64,000 bases of DNA from Paraburkholderia edwinii (GCF_019428685.1 NZ_CP080096.1:1674001-1738000), one strand, 5' to 3'; counted from the first letter of the stretch, positions 43,491 through 53,168 are shown. The notes: generated by a model not told the origin, from the sequence alone. Numbers and translations are program-made.

Positions 43491-44815
43491 GCGCGCGCTT
43501 CGTGTGCTTTTTGCGCGTCGCGCGACGCGCCTGCTACGTGCGCCGCGTCGGCCTGCCTGTTTTGCGTGCCCGGATCGCTGGATGAACGCGTTTCGGCGAT
43601 CTTGCGGCCCTTCGTTTCGGGCAGCATTAATGCGGCGATCACCACGAGTCCATACGCCGCGCCGGCGTCGATGCCGAGCGCGGAGCCGATCGGCATCGAA
43701 TTGCCCATATGGCCGACGAGCACCGGAAAACCCGCCGACACGATGCGGCCAAAGTTGTAGCAGAAACCGACGCCGGTGCCGCGAACGCCTTGCGGATAGA
43801 GCTCGTTGAAAAGCGCGCCGAGCGTGGCCGGAATGCCTGCCGAAAACAGACCAAGCGGGAAGCTCAGCGCAAGCATCGCGGTGTCGCCGATTGGCAGGAA
43901 TACGTACAGATTGACGGTGATGGCGCAGCACAGTGCGAACAGGATCAGATTCAGGCGCCGGCCGATGCGATCCTGCAGCCATGCGCTCACGAAGCATCCG
44001 CAAATGAACGCGACGATCACGACCGCAAGGTAGCCGCCCGTGCCGAGTACCGACAGATGCCGCTGCGTTTTCAGATAGGTCGGCAGCCACGTGGTGATCG
44101 CGTGATAGCCGCCGTGCGCGCCGAGCCCGATCAGGCCGCCGACGATCGTCGTGCGGATTACCGAGCGATCGAAAATGCCCAGCACCGGCAGCTTCGCGTC
44201 GAGCTTGAGCGTGGTGGCGCTCGTGTCGCGCGGCGGCTCGGGCACGTTGCGCCGCGCATAGAGCACGAGCACCGCGGGGATCGCGCCGAGCGCGAACAGC
44301 ACGCGCCAGGCCCATTGCGGCGAAACCCATGAGAACACGATGGCGTAGAGCAGCACCGCGCCGGCCCAGCCGAAGCCCCACGCGCTTTGCACGATGCCGA
44401 GCGCCTTGCCGCGATGCTTCGCGCGGATCGTTTCGCTCAGCAACACCGAGCCCGCGGTCCATTCGCCGCCGAAACCGAGCCCTTGCAGCGACTTGAGCAC
44501 GAGCAACTGCTCGTAGTTCTGCGCGCAGGCGGACAGCAGCGTGAACAGCGAAAACCACAAGACGGTGATCTGCAACGCGCGCACGCGGCCGTAACGGTCC
44601 GACAGCACGCCGGCGAAGAGGCCACCCAACGCACCGGCGACGAGCGTCGCGCCGCCGATCAGACCCGCCTGACCCTTGCTGATTCCCCAGGTTGCAATCA
44701 ATGCGGGAATCACGAGGCTGAATGCCTGTGTATCGACCGCGTCGAGTGCCCAACCGCCGAAGCATGTCCATAAGGTGCTCTTTTCCGTTGGCGAGATTTC
44801 CCGATACCAGTTCAT
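43484..44815 (-). CDS. MFS transporter (carboxylate-proton symporter type)
   Basis: A 443-residue 12-helix carrier with the MFS loop motif GVLSDRYGRVRAL after helix 2 and ALDAVDTQAFSLVIPALI in helix 1, as in the sugar/aromatic-acid symporter families. The C-terminal cytoplasmic tail of about 50 residues is polar (SSSDPGTQNRQAD). It precedes the amidohydrolase and is divergent from a LysR. The substrate is probably an organic acid. Confidence 0.85.
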   Translation of the reverse strand: MNWYREISPTEKSTLWTCFGGWALDAVDTQAFSLVIPALIATWGISKGQAGLIGGATLVAGALGGLFAGVLSDRYGRVRALQITVLWFSLFTLLSACAQNYEQLLVLKSLQGLGFGGEWTAGSVLLSETIRAKHRGKALGIVQSAWGFGWAGAVLLYAIVFSWVSPQWAWRVLFALGAIPAVLVLYARRNVPEPPRDTSATTLKLDAKLPVLGIFDRSVIRTTIVGGLIGLGAHGGYHAITTWLPTYLKTQRHLSVLGTGGYLAVVIVAFICGCFVSAWLQDRIGRRLNLILFALCCAITVNLYVFLPIGDTAMLALSFPLGLFSAGIPATLGALFNELYPQGVRGTGVGFCYNFGRIVSAGFPVLVGHMGNSMPIGSALGIDAGAAYGLVVIAALMLPETKGRKIAETRSSSDPGTQNRQADAAHVAGASRDAQKAHEARAS

Positions 44816-44975
44816 CGCGTCTCCAGGCGGCGCCGACTGCAGGTTGCGGCCGGACATTGCATTGTTAGAAGAGAGGCGACCGCGCGCTGCACCACGGTGG
44901 CCCATGCCCCGCATTCTAGGGACTCGGTGGATATCGTTGTATTATGAAAACGATCAATATTCATATTGCGGCGAT

Positions 44976-45869
44976 ATGGAAACGCGTAGCCTCAAGTACT
45001 TTCTTGCGATTGCGGATGCAGGCAGCGTGACGCGTGCCGCCGATATTCTCGGCGTCGCACAGCCGGCCTTGAGCCAGGCGCTGACGCGCATGGAAAAGGA
45101 GTGGGGCGTGAAGCTGTTCGAGCGCAGCCGGCGCGGCGCAGCGCTGACGCCCGCGGGGCTCGCAATTGTCGATGACATCCGGCTCTCGGTGGCGCGTATC
45201 GACGCTGCGTCGCTGCGCGCGCATGCGATCGGCGCGGACCGCGCGGGGCGGCTGACCATCGGCTTTGCATCGGCGGCGCTGTTCGATGTGCTGCCGCGCA
45301 CGATCGCGGCGTTGCGCGACGCGGTCCCCGGTGTCGAACTCGTGTTGCGCGAGATGAGCAATGCGGAGCAGGTCAACGCGCTAGAGAAGGGCGAGATCGA
45401 CCTCGGGCTTTTGCATACGCCGGTGGCCGTCAGCGGCAAGATGAAGGAAAAGCTGATCGCGCGCGAACGGCTGCTGGCGGTGCTGCCCGATTCGTTTCCG
45501 CGTAACGGCGATGCGCCTTTGCTGCTGCGCGATCTCGCGGCGCACGGGTTCGTCTGGTTTCCTCACGATCAGCTGCCCGTGATTCGCGCGGGCATTCTGA
45601 GCGCGTTTCGCCAGGCCGGCTGCGAGATCGAGATCGTGCAGAACGCGAACCGGTCGCTGACCGTGCTCGCCTGCGTGGCCGCGGGCTGCGGCGTGTCGCT
45701 GTTGCCGAGGTCGGTGCGCACGCTGCAATTCAGCGGCGTGCGCCTATGCGAGATTGCCGATGGCGATGCGTTGCCGCGCTTCGAACTGAGCGCGATCTGG
45801 CCGGCGCGCGCGCGGCCGACGCTCGCGGACCGGTTCGCGGAGCTGATCAGGCCTTATGACCCGGAGTAG
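44976..45869 (+). CDS. LysR-family regulator
   Basis: A 297-residue LysR protein starting METRSLKYFLAIADAGSVTRAAD with the helix-turn-helix at residues about 15-40 and effector domain from about 90. It is divergent from the MFS gene, 160 bp away, the usual layout of a regulator that controls the transporter/hydrolase operon. Similar to the CbbR/CatR-like subgroup regulating aromatic-acid genes. Confidence 0.88.
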   Translation: METRSLKYFLAIADAGSVTRAADILGVAQPALSQALTRMEKEWGVKLFERSRRGAALTPAGLAIVDDIRLSVARIDAASLRAHAIGADRAGRLTIGFASAALFDVLPRTIAALRDAVPGVELVLREMSNAEQVNALEKGEIDLGLLHTPVAVSGKMKEKLIARERLLAVLPDSFPRNGDAPLLLRDLAAHGFVWFPHDQLPVIRAGILSAFRQAGCEIEIVQNANRSLTVLACVAAGCGVSLLPRSVRTLQFSGVRLCEIADGDALPRFELSAIWPARARPTLADRFAELIRPYDPE

Positions 45870-45885
45870 TGGGAGCGGTGGATGC

Positions 45886-46668
45886 TCACCACGCGGACAG
45901 GAATTCGCCGAGCACGGTCAGATAAAGCTCTGCTTCCTCGAGGTTCGGATAGTGGCCCGAACGCTGCATGACGATGAATTCCGAGTCCGTGATGCGGTCC
46001 GCGCAATCGCGCCCGTCCTGCACCGGGTTCAGCACGTCGTGCTTGCCCGACATCACGAGCGTGTGCGCCTTGATGGCAGGCAGCCGGGGACGCAGATCGA
46101 AATTCGTTAGCGCGCCCACCGCGGCTGCCATTTCCGTTTCACTGAGCGGCGCGCTAAACACCCTTTCCGCGGCTGCCTGCTTCACTTCCGCGCTGGCGTA
46201 GGGGCCAAACGCGCGAGCGTGCAGGAAGCGCTGCTTTTCCTCGAAGGTTTTGTTCGCGAGTTCGTCCGCGTGCTCGGCAAGCAGGCGCGCCGAGGACGAC
46301 GTGGTGCCATGGCTTTTCGCCACGATCAGCGCGAGACTGCGCACGCGCTCCGGCTGCGCGGCCGCGACACCTTGCGCGACGTAGCTGCCCATCGATGTGC
46401 CGATCACGTTGATTTCGCCATAGCCGAGCGTGTCGGCAAGCGCGATCGCGTCGTCGATATGATCTTGCAGCGTGTAGCGCGCGGGCCTCGTCGAAGCGCC
46501 GTGACCGCGTGCGTCAAATGCGACGGTGGTAAAGAACGGGCTGAAATGCCGCACTTCTTCTTCCCAGCGTTGCAGGCGGTCGCCGAGGCCATGCAATAGC
46601 AGCAGCGGCGGGCCTTCTCCTTCGATCGATACGTTGAGGTCGATACCGTTGGCGTGAATGATCGGCAT
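45886..46668 (-). CDS. Alpha/beta hydrolase (3-oxoadipate enol-lactonase-like)
   Basis: A 260-residue hydrolase. Nucleophile elbow GTSMGS with S92, acid D in SGKHDVL and His in RSGHYPNLE form a complete triad; oxyanion HGLGD is at residue 26. The PcaD-like family hydrolyses lactones or esters. It is convergent with the LysR gene. A link to the nearby transporter and amidohydrolase is plausible for an aromatic or lactone pathway. Confidence 0.83.
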   Translation of the reverse strand: MPIIHANGIDLNVSIEGEGPPLLLLHGLGDRLQRWEEEVRHFSPFFTTVAFDARGHGASTRPARYTLQDHIDDAIALADTLGYGEINVIGTSMGSYVAQGVAAAQPERVRSLALIVAKSHGTTSSSARLLAEHADELANKTFEEKQRFLHARAFGPYASAEVKQAAAERVFSAPLSETEMAAAVGALTNFDLRPRLPAIKAHTLVMSGKHDVLNPVQDGRDCADRITDSEFIVMQRSGHYPNLEEAELYLTVLGEFLSAW

Positions 46669-46808
46669 GCTCGAAATGGATCGGTAATCAATTGTTCAAT
46701 GCGCGGCCGGCCCGTCGGAATCGATTCCGCGCGCCGGCTGCTCCCGTAGGAATAACAATCGATGCCGCGCAAAATTCCGTCCGGCGGGCGCGAAGCGGGC
46801 GAGCGGAT

Positions 46809-47384
46809 CTAGGTCAAATCGTGAAGCGCCTTGTCAGAAGGCGCGCCGACGCTGAACGAATCGAACTCGACCACCAGCCCGCCTCGTTCGGGCGTACAGC
46901 ACATCGGGCCGACGAAGTAGCTGGCCGCCTGTGGGAACGGCGCGAGGCGCAGCAGCGGCCAGTGCGCGCCGTCGACCGAGTACTGCAAGCGCAAGACGCG
47001 TTTCGCGACGCTCGCGCGCAGCCAGAAGCCGTTTGCACCATCGATACGCGTGGCGATCGCCCAATCGGACTGGCCAACCGTCAGCACGCTGCTCAATACC
47101 AATGCACCATCGGTGAATTCGACGCCGGCCTTGACCCATTGCGTCGCGTCGATGCGCACCATCAGGCCCGCCTGATCGTAGAGCGTTTCGAACTGCCCTT
47201 GTACATGAACCTGCGCGGTGAAATCGCCCGCGGTGCGCGCGCCGTAACAGTGCCCGGTGTCGCGCGTAAAGCCGTAATGGGTTTCGCGCCAGAAGTCCGT
47301 GGCGCGGTCGGTCGTGACTTGCAGGCGCTCGTTCTTGAGCGTCCAGCTCGCGGGTTCGTTTAGCCATTCGCATTGTTCGAACAC
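46809..47384 (-). CDS. DUF1349 (concanavalin-like) protein
   Basis: A 191-residue beta-sandwich protein of the DUF1349 type: DFWRETHYGF, YDQAGLMVRIDATQWVKAGVEF, WLRASVAKRVLRLQYSVDGAHW. The family resembles carbohydrate-binding or enolase-regulation proteins; no activity is proven. Stands alone between two unrelated genes. Confidence 0.8.
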   Translation of the reverse strand: MFEQCEWLNEPASWTLKNERLQVTTDRATDFWRETHYGFTRDTGHCYGARTAGDFTAQVHVQGQFETLYDQAGLMVRIDATQWVKAGVEFTDGALVLSSVLTVGQSDWAIATRIDGANGFWLRASVAKRVLRLQYSVDGAHWPLLRLAPFPQAASYFVGPMCCTPERGGLVVEFDSFSVGAPSDKALHDLT

Positions 47385-47496
47385 GTTTGTCTCCTCGGGG
47401 TCGTTGCTCAGGGGCGTTGCTCAAGGTCATTGCGATGCGGGCAAGCGCCAGCATAAAGCAAGCGTCAGGTGTCGTGCGAGGCCTGGGGACGCGGCG

Positions 47497-47916
47497 TCAG
47501 TCGCGGTCTTCTACGAATTCGGTGCGCACGCCGTGCGGCAACCACGGCTCGCGATGACAGCACCAGAGTTCATACGTCGGTTCGAAGATGCCGGTGCGAT
47601 CGAACGAGCCGAGCGGCAGATCGATCTCGGTCCGGTCGGTGTATTCCATGAACGCAACCGAGCCGCATACCGGGCAGAAATGACGGCGGCCCAACGCTGA
47701 ACTTTCCCAGGCTCGAGTCGAGCCTGACCACTCGACATTGGCGTGCTCGTAGATCGCGTACGAGCCGAACGCCGAGCCATGAATGTGGCGGCATGTCATG
47801 CAATGACACATGCCGACGCGTTTGGGCGTGCCGTGCGCGCGAAAGCGCAAGGCGCCGCATGCGCAACTGCCTTCATGGACGACTGTCTGCGGCTGGGTGT
47901 CTGGTAGCGCTTCCAC
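47497..47916 (-). CDS. GFA-family zinc protein
   Basis: A 139-residue protein of the glutathione-dependent formaldehyde-activating (GFA/CENP-V) family, with Cys pairs CAC (residues 18-20), CHCMTC (37-42) and CPVC near 80 as zinc ligands. The family name overstates activity; many members are uncharacterised. A solitary gene. Confidence 0.85.
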   Translation of the reverse strand: MEALPDTQPQTVVHEGSCACGALRFRAHGTPKRVGMCHCMTCRHIHGSAFGSYAIYEHANVEWSGSTRAWESSALGRRHFCPVCGSVAFMEYTDRTEIDLPLGSFDRTGIFEPTYELWCCHREPWLPHGVRTEFVEDRD

Positions 47917-48295
47917 ATCGATCTCCTCGTTCGTCGTAGGCGTCGAATGATCAGCAAACTATAGACCGTAAGGATTCCATCTAATTTAATCCGTCGCTCC
48001 ACAGGCATATGTCTGCATCATGACAGCAGTGCTTAATGAATGCCTCTGGCGCGGCACGATTTGCCGGGTGGATATGCAGATCAATGCAAGAGTTTCCGAC
48101 GCGACGATTTGGCGCAAAAAAGATGCATGAAGAGGGAGGCATACCAATTGAAATAACCGGTTTGCCGCATTAGGATGGGGTCCCCGGTGACGACCGTCCG
48201 CTATCTAAGCGTTCCGGACGACAGCGGTATCGTCAGTTTTAAATGGTTACTGTCGCAATGCCTTATGGCGAAGCAGCCATCGATAGGAGACTCGC
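47917..48295. other. 379-bp region without a supported gene
   Basis: Contains the promoter and GGAG site of the 66-residue gene at its right end. Slightly AT-rich between 48090 and 48180. No repeat or stable hairpin was noticed. Confidence 0.4.
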
Positions 48296-48496
48296 ATGCT
48301 AAGCCCCCATGAGTTTGCAACGCTCATGCTCGTCAAGCACGCCGAACAATCGATTGATTTTGATCGGGCCGACCTTCACACGCTCGTCGAACGCAAGCTT
48401 GTCGAATTCGACAGCGGCGCCTGTGCAACCGACCTGCTGCCGCGCGTGACCGACCGCGGTCACGCGTTGCTCGCGCGCTTTCACGCGCTCCGTTAA
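48296..48496 (+). CDS. Small hypothetical protein near phasin
   Basis: A 66-residue protein with AGGAGA before its ATG. Sequence looks like a small winged-helix-like or all-helical protein (FATLMLVKHAEQSIDFDRADLHTLVERKLVEF). It lies 58 bp upstream of the phasin gene in the same direction. No family recognised. Confidence 0.6.
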   Translation: MLSPHEFATLMLVKHAEQSIDFDRADLHTLVERKLVEFDSGACATDLLPRVTDRGHALLARFHALR

Positions 48497-48554
48497 ACCG
48501 ATAGGGCGATGCCGTGCCCGGAAGAGCGGCGTCGCAATAATGAGGGATAGCCAG

Positions 48555-49112
48555 ATGACTTACATTTCTCCCGAGCAATTCGCGAATGCACAGAAGGCGA
48601 ATGTCGATGCGATGTATCGGTTCGCATTCGAGGCCCTCAACAGCTTCGAAAAGCTCGTGACACTGAACATGCAAACGATCAAGACCTCGCTCGATGTCAA
48701 TGCGGCGCGCTGGCAAGGCGCGTTGTCGGGCAAAGGGGCGCAGGCATTCTTCGAGGTGCCGGAAGGGGCGCAACCGCTTGTCGAACGCATTGCGGCCTAC
48801 AACCGTCAAGTGTTCGACATCCTGATGAATACGCATGCCGCATTGACCGAGCAGGCCGGTGCTCAATACGAACGCCAGACGCGCAAGGTGCAATCGGGCA
48901 TCGACGAAGCGGCAAAGAGTGCGCCGGTCGGGTCGGAAGCGGCCGTTGCCGCGCTGAACTCCGTGATCCATGCGACCAACTCGTGGTACGACAGCCTGTT
49001 CAAGACCGCACGCCAAGCGGTTGAAACGGCGGAATCGAATATGAATGTGGTGGCGGGGGCGGCGAAGCGCGCTCAGTCGAGCGTGCCTCAAGCGGTGGCC
49101 GGCAGGAAGTAG
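48555..49112 (+). CDS. phaP: Phasin
   Basis: A 185-residue helical protein of the phasin family: MTYISPEQFANAQKAN start, central helices and an Ala-rich tail AVAGRK. Phasins coat polyhydroxyalkanoate granules. Only this PHA gene is in the window. The start at 48555 is the phasin start; four codons upstream give no phasin sequence. It is followed by a strong terminator. Confidence 0.9.
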   Translation: MTYISPEQFANAQKANVDAMYRFAFEALNSFEKLVTLNMQTIKTSLDVNAARWQGALSGKGAQAFFEVPEGAQPLVERIAAYNRQVFDILMNTHAALTEQAGAQYERQTRKVQSGIDEAAKSAPVGSEAAVAALNSVIHATNSWYDSLFKTARQAVETAESNMNVVAGAAKRAQSSVPQAVAGRK

Positions 49113-49158
49113 AACAGTGTGGTAACCCGGGCGCGATCCCCGCGTCCAGGCGCTTTTC

Positions 49159-49186
49159 TGGCCCACCATCTGGTGGGCCATTTTTT
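49159..49186 (+). terminator. Rho-independent terminator after phasin
   Basis: A 9-bp stem TGGCCCACC/GGTGGGCCA with a 4-base loop is followed by TTTTTT. This is the clearest intrinsic terminator in the window and ends the phasin transcript. Confidence 0.9.
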
Positions 49187-49218
49187 ATGCTACTTACAGG
49201 CTGTTTCGGGACTTAGGT

Positions 49219-49800
49219 TCAGCGGCGCGGCACGAGCGCATCGACGAGGGCCGATGCCGTTTGACGCAAGCGCTTCGGATCTTCGTAGACGCGTTCCATC
49301 ACCGCGATGCCGCGCGTCATCGTGACGATCAGCGTGGCGGCCTGCTGCGGCGGCACCGCCAGTTGCGCGCGTGCTTCCTTCGTGTTCAGCACTTCGAGCA
49401 AGGTGGTTTCGAGATCGTCGAGCATGGTTTGCACTGCTTCACGCAAACGCGGCGAATCGGGGTCGATCTCGACTGCCGTTTTGGTGGACAGGCAACCGCG
49501 CGTGGGCGTGCCCTGCGAGATCGAACGGATTGCGAACGTGAAGAACGAGACGAGCGCGTCGTGCAGATCGGGCTTGTCGAGCGCCTTGCGCGCATCGGCT
49601 AGAAAGCGGCCCGTATAGCGCTCGAATACGCGGACGAAGATTTCTTCCTTGTCGCCGTATGCGTTGTATAGCGAGCCGCGCTGCACGCCGGTGGCTTCGG
49701 CGAGGTCCAGCATCGACGTCGCGCGGAAACCCTTGCGCCAGAAAACCTCGAGCGCGTCGGAGAACGCGGTGTCTTCATCGAACTGTCGGACTCCTGCCAT
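49219..49800 (-). CDS. TetR-family regulator
   Basis: A 193-residue TetR protein: helix-turn-helix SMLDLAEATGVQRGSLYNAYGDKEEI at about residues 27-50. The pattern resembles AcrR/NemR-like regulators of oxidoreductases. AGAGGAAAG precedes the ATG at 49800. No adjacent target is in the same operon; it lies between the phasin terminator and the ligase gene. Confidence 0.86.
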   Translation of the reverse strand: MAGVRQFDEDTAFSDALEVFWRKGFRATSMLDLAEATGVQRGSLYNAYGDKEEIFVRVFERYTGRFLADARKALDKPDLHDALVSFFTFAIRSISQGTPTRGCLSTKTAVEIDPDSPRLREAVQTMLDDLETTLLEVLNTKEARAQLAVPPQQAATLIVTMTRGIAVMERVYEDPKRLRQTASALVDALVPRR

Positions 49801-49978
49801 GGCTTTCCTCTTATGACGAACGTGTACGCTCGTATTTTGACATCGATGGCGAAAATGCGCAAAGCTCATTTCGCAATGAACCTGTGCGTTTTTTGCTTCG
49901 TGCATAAGAATGTCAATTCGATAAACGCTGTGCGTGGCCGGCCTGGTTGACTCCGCCAAATTAACGGTTACTTACGGG

Positions 49979-51730
49979 TTATTGCGCTGCCGGATCGATG
50001 AATCCCTTGAGCATCGCTAACGTGTCGGCATCGTCGATATGCTTGTCGGTGCGCCAGCGCAGCATGCGCGGAAATCTCACGGCGACGCCGGATTTGTGCC
50101 GGCTGCTTGCCTGGATGCCTTCGAAGCCGATCTCGAAAACGAGCGTCGGCGTGACGCTGCGCACCGGTCCGAATTTTTCGACGGTGGTCCTGCGCACGAT
50201 CGCATCGACTTCGCGCATTTCTTCGTCGGTCAGGCCCGAGTACGCTTTTGCGAACGGCACTAGCGTACGTATGCCGTTCGCTTCGTCCCATACTGCGAAC
50301 GTGAAATCGGTATACAGGCTCGCGCGACGGCCGTGGCCGCGTTGCGCATAGACGAGCACCGCGTCGACCGCATAAGGGTCGATCTTCCATTTCCACCAGG
50401 TGCCCGCCGCTTTCGTGCGGCCGACACCGTACAGCGATTGCCGCTCCTTGAGCATCAAACCTTCGACGCCGCGCGCGCGGCTCTGTGCGCGCAGCTCGGC
50501 TAGTGCGGACCAGCTCCCCGCATCGACGAGCGGGGATACGCGCAGCAGATCGCGCGCGAGCGTGCCGGCAAGCGCATCGGCCAAGGCGTCGAGCCTCGCG
50601 CGCCGTTCGGCAAGCGGCGTCATGCGAAGGTCGGCGCCGTGCGCTTCGAGCAGGTCGTAGGCGAGAAACGCGGCGGGAGAATCGGCGAGTACCTTTTTTG
50701 TCAGGGATTTGCGTGTGATGCGCGGCTGCAGGCGCGCGAACGGCAGCGGCGCCTGCGCGCCGGGCTGCCACGCGAGTATTTCGCCGTCGATCACGAAACC
50801 CTCGGGCAAGGCGTCGCCGAGCGCGACCACTTCGGGAAAACGCTCGGTAATCAGGTCTTCGCCGCGCGACCAGATCCACACGCGGCCATCGCGTTTGACG
50901 ATCTGGGCGCGTATGCCGTCCCACTTCCATTCCGCGAGCCAGTGCGCGGGGTCGCCGAGCGTTTCGGGCGCGGCCTGCAGCGGATGCGCGAGAAAAAACG
51001 GGTAGGGCAGCGCGCGTTCGGCTTCGTATGCCGCCTGTGCGGCCTGGGTGGATTGGTCTGATGCATCGTGTGTGTTGCTCTCGTGGTCCGCGTCCTGCGC
51101 TCCACCGGCACCTTGCGCGCCGGGCGACGGAGGCGACGCGGCGGGCGCGATCAGCCGCAGGTAGCGCGCCGCATCGGGCGGCTGCCGCGTATCGGTCCAG
51201 CCTACCATTCGTTGTGCGATCAACTTGTGGTCGACGCCCGCCACGTCGGCGAGCGCCCGCACGACGAGCTGCCGCGCGACGCCGACGCGAAATCCGCCGC
51301 CGATCAGTTTCGTCAGCAGGAAGCGGCCGCTCCAGTCGAGCTCGTCCCAATACTCGACAAGCCGCATGCGCAACGCGTCGGGCGATGCGCCGCGCAAGGT
51401 CAGCACGCGCTCCTCGACCCATTGCGTGAGCCCGAGTTCTGAGCTGCGCGAGGCCGGCGGCAGCACATGCGCAATGGTTTCGGCGAGGTCTCCGACGGCC
51501 TGGTATGACTCGTCGAAGAGCCATTCGGGCAAACCCGCGCGCTCGCGGGCGACTTCGGTGAGAAGCCGCGTCGGCACCGTTTGCCGCGGCTTGCCGCCGG
51601 CGAGAAAGTACGACGCCCATGCGGCGTCTTCCGGCGGCGCGGCGGAAAAATAGGTTGTGAGCGCATCGAGTTTGTCGCGAGTCGAGGTCGTCGCGTCGAG
51701 CGCTGCATAGAGCGCGGCAAAGCGCTTCAT
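49979..51730 (-). CDS. ATP-dependent DNA ligase
   Basis: A 583-residue ligase. The catalytic lysine K269 is in EWKWDGIR, with downstream FVIDGEILAWQ, EGLMLKERQSLY and TWWKWK motifs. N-terminal DNA-binding domain is at residues 1-220. It is translationally coupled (ATGA) to a metallo-beta-lactamase nuclease, the known ligase-associated DNA processing pair. The helicase and phosphoesterase partners found in fuller versions are not in the window. The role is thought to be in DNA repair. Confidence 0.93.
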   Translation of the reverse strand: MKRFAALYAALDATTSTRDKLDALTTYFSAAPPEDAAWASYFLAGGKPRQTVPTRLLTEVARERAGLPEWLFDESYQAVGDLAETIAHVLPPASRSSELGLTQWVEERVLTLRGASPDALRMRLVEYWDELDWSGRFLLTKLIGGGFRVGVARQLVVRALADVAGVDHKLIAQRMVGWTDTRQPPDAARYLRLIAPAASPPSPGAQGAGGAQDADHESNTHDASDQSTQAAQAAYEAERALPYPFFLAHPLQAAPETLGDPAHWLAEWKWDGIRAQIVKRDGRVWIWSRGEDLITERFPEVVALGDALPEGFVIDGEILAWQPGAQAPLPFARLQPRITRKSLTKKVLADSPAAFLAYDLLEAHGADLRMTPLAERRARLDALADALAGTLARDLLRVSPLVDAGSWSALAELRAQSRARGVEGLMLKERQSLYGVGRTKAAGTWWKWKIDPYAVDAVLVYAQRGHGRRASLYTDFTFAVWDEANGIRTLVPFAKAYSGLTDEEMREVDAIVRRTTVEKFGPVRSVTPTLVFEIGFEGIQASSRHKSGVAVRFPRMLRWRTDKHIDDADTLAMLKGFIDPAAQ

Positions 51731-52845
51731 TGCGTGGGCGTCTCCGTGTCTTCGGTATCGCTTGCCGGCAGCTGGGGTAAGGCGGTTGGCAAGGACGGCG
51801 AAGCAGCGGCTGCGTCGGCGCTTGCGCCTTGCGTGTCGGCTTCGACGTTGTCGCCGCCGTATTCGGTTGCGAATGCGCCGGCGTCGAGGCCCTGTTCGCG
51901 CAGCCACCGGACCATCGGTTCCACCTGGCCATGCGTGACGATGACGCGCGTCGCGCCGGTTGCGGCAATGGCCGTCTGCAGCGAGGGCCAGTCGGCGTGG
52001 TCGGACAATACGAAGCCGCGGTCGACGCCGCGCCTTCGCCGCGTGCCGCGCAGACGCATCCAGCCCGATGCGAACGCGTCGCTATAGTCGCCGAAGCGGC
52101 GCAGCCATGCGCTGCCTTGCGCCGACGGCGGCGCGACGATCAACGCTTCGTTGAAGATGGCCTTGTCTTTCGCGGGGACTTCCGCCGCGCTGCGTGTGTC
52201 CGGCAATGCGACGCCGGCCGCGCGGTACGCGTGGTTGAGCGGTTCGACCGCGCCGTGGCAGAAGATCGGGCCGATCGCGGCGTCGACGCTCGCGAGAACG
52301 CGCTGCGCCTTGCCGAAGCTGTAGCAGAACACGACCGACGCGCGCTTTTGTGCCGCGTTGTGCCGCCACCATGCGTCGATGCCGGCGAAGATGGCTTGCG
52401 GCATATCCCATCGGTAGATCGGCAAGCCGAAGGTCGATTCCGTGATGAACGTATTACAGCGCACGGGTTCGAATGGCGCGCAGGTCGGATCGGCGTCGAG
52501 CTTGTAGTCGCCCGATGCGACCCATACCTCGCCGCGCGATTCGACGCGGACCTGCGCGGAGCCGAGCACGTGGCCGGCCGGGTGCAGCGACACATCGACG
52601 CCGTTAATCGTGACGCGTTCGCCGTAGTCGAGCGCCCGCAGGCTGATGCCCGGCAAACGCGACTGCAATACGCCGGCGCCCGCCGCCGATGCGAGGTAAT
52701 GACGATGGCCGAAGCGGGCGTGATCGGAATGCGCGTGGGTAATGACCGCCCGCTCGACCGGTTGCCAGGGGTCGATATAAAAGTCGCCCGCGGCGCAATA
52801 CAGGCCTTCGGGACGCGCGACGATCAGGTCTTCGGGTTTCGCCAA
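51727..52845 (-). CDS. Ligase-associated metallo-beta-lactamase exonuclease
   Basis: A 372-residue nuclease of the beta-CASP/SNM1 type. Zinc motif HAHSDHA at residues 38-44, PAGHVLGSAQV and FVLSDHADWPSL are visible. In this family the enzyme trims DNA before the partner ligase seals it. Its stop overlaps the ligase ATG. The Ala/Ser-rich tail of about 35 residues is unusual. Confidence 0.92.
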   Translation of the reverse strand: MAKPEDLIVARPEGLYCAAGDFYIDPWQPVERAVITHAHSDHARFGHRHYLASAAGAGVLQSRLPGISLRALDYGERVTINGVDVSLHPAGHVLGSAQVRVESRGEVWVASGDYKLDADPTCAPFEPVRCNTFITESTFGLPIYRWDMPQAIFAGIDAWWRHNAAQKRASVVFCYSFGKAQRVLASVDAAIGPIFCHGAVEPLNHAYRAAGVALPDTRSAAEVPAKDKAIFNEALIVAPPSAQGSAWLRRFGDYSDAFASGWMRLRGTRRRRGVDRGFVLSDHADWPSLQTAIAATGATRVIVTHGQVEPMVRWLREQGLDAGAFATEYGGDNVEADTQGASADAAAASPSLPTALPQLPASDTEDTETPTQ

Positions 52846-53168
52846 TCGTCATCTCCGTGGTGCGCGATCTGTAATGCGTGTGTGACGAATCTAACTGCGG
52901 AACCTAACTGCGGAACCCTACCTGAGCAGTTTAACCGTGGCTGTGTGTTGGGCGATGCGACGGGACGATGCGATGATGGTTGACAGTGTTGGCAAAGTCT
53001 CCATTCGATTGTCTTCGTTCGATTCATTCGGTTAGATGCAATCGATATGGCAAGGCGCAGACATGAAGCGGCGCGCCCGCGTGAAGGCGACGCGCCGTCG
53101 ATTGCATCGTTTACTGCGTGCTAATGCGGGTCTGGGCCTTATCGGCCCTCACTGACCCTCACTCGCCC
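52846..53168. other. 323-bp region with a nested inverted repeat
   Basis: Contains a 13-bp direct duplication (CTAACTGCGGAAC at 52891 and 52904) and a 74-bp nested inverted repeat at 53035-53108. No reading frame is supported. Confidence 0.5.
53035..53108. repeat. Nested inverted repeat (10-bp outer, 7-bp inner arms)
   Basis: Outer arms GATGCAATCG (53035-53044) and CGATTGCATC (53099-53108) are perfect inverted copies. Inner arms CGGCGCG (53069-53075) and CGCGCCG (53091-53097) form a second stem. Together they could make a long RNA or cruciform structure downstream of the glycine-rich gene. It may act as its terminator. Confidence 0.65.
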
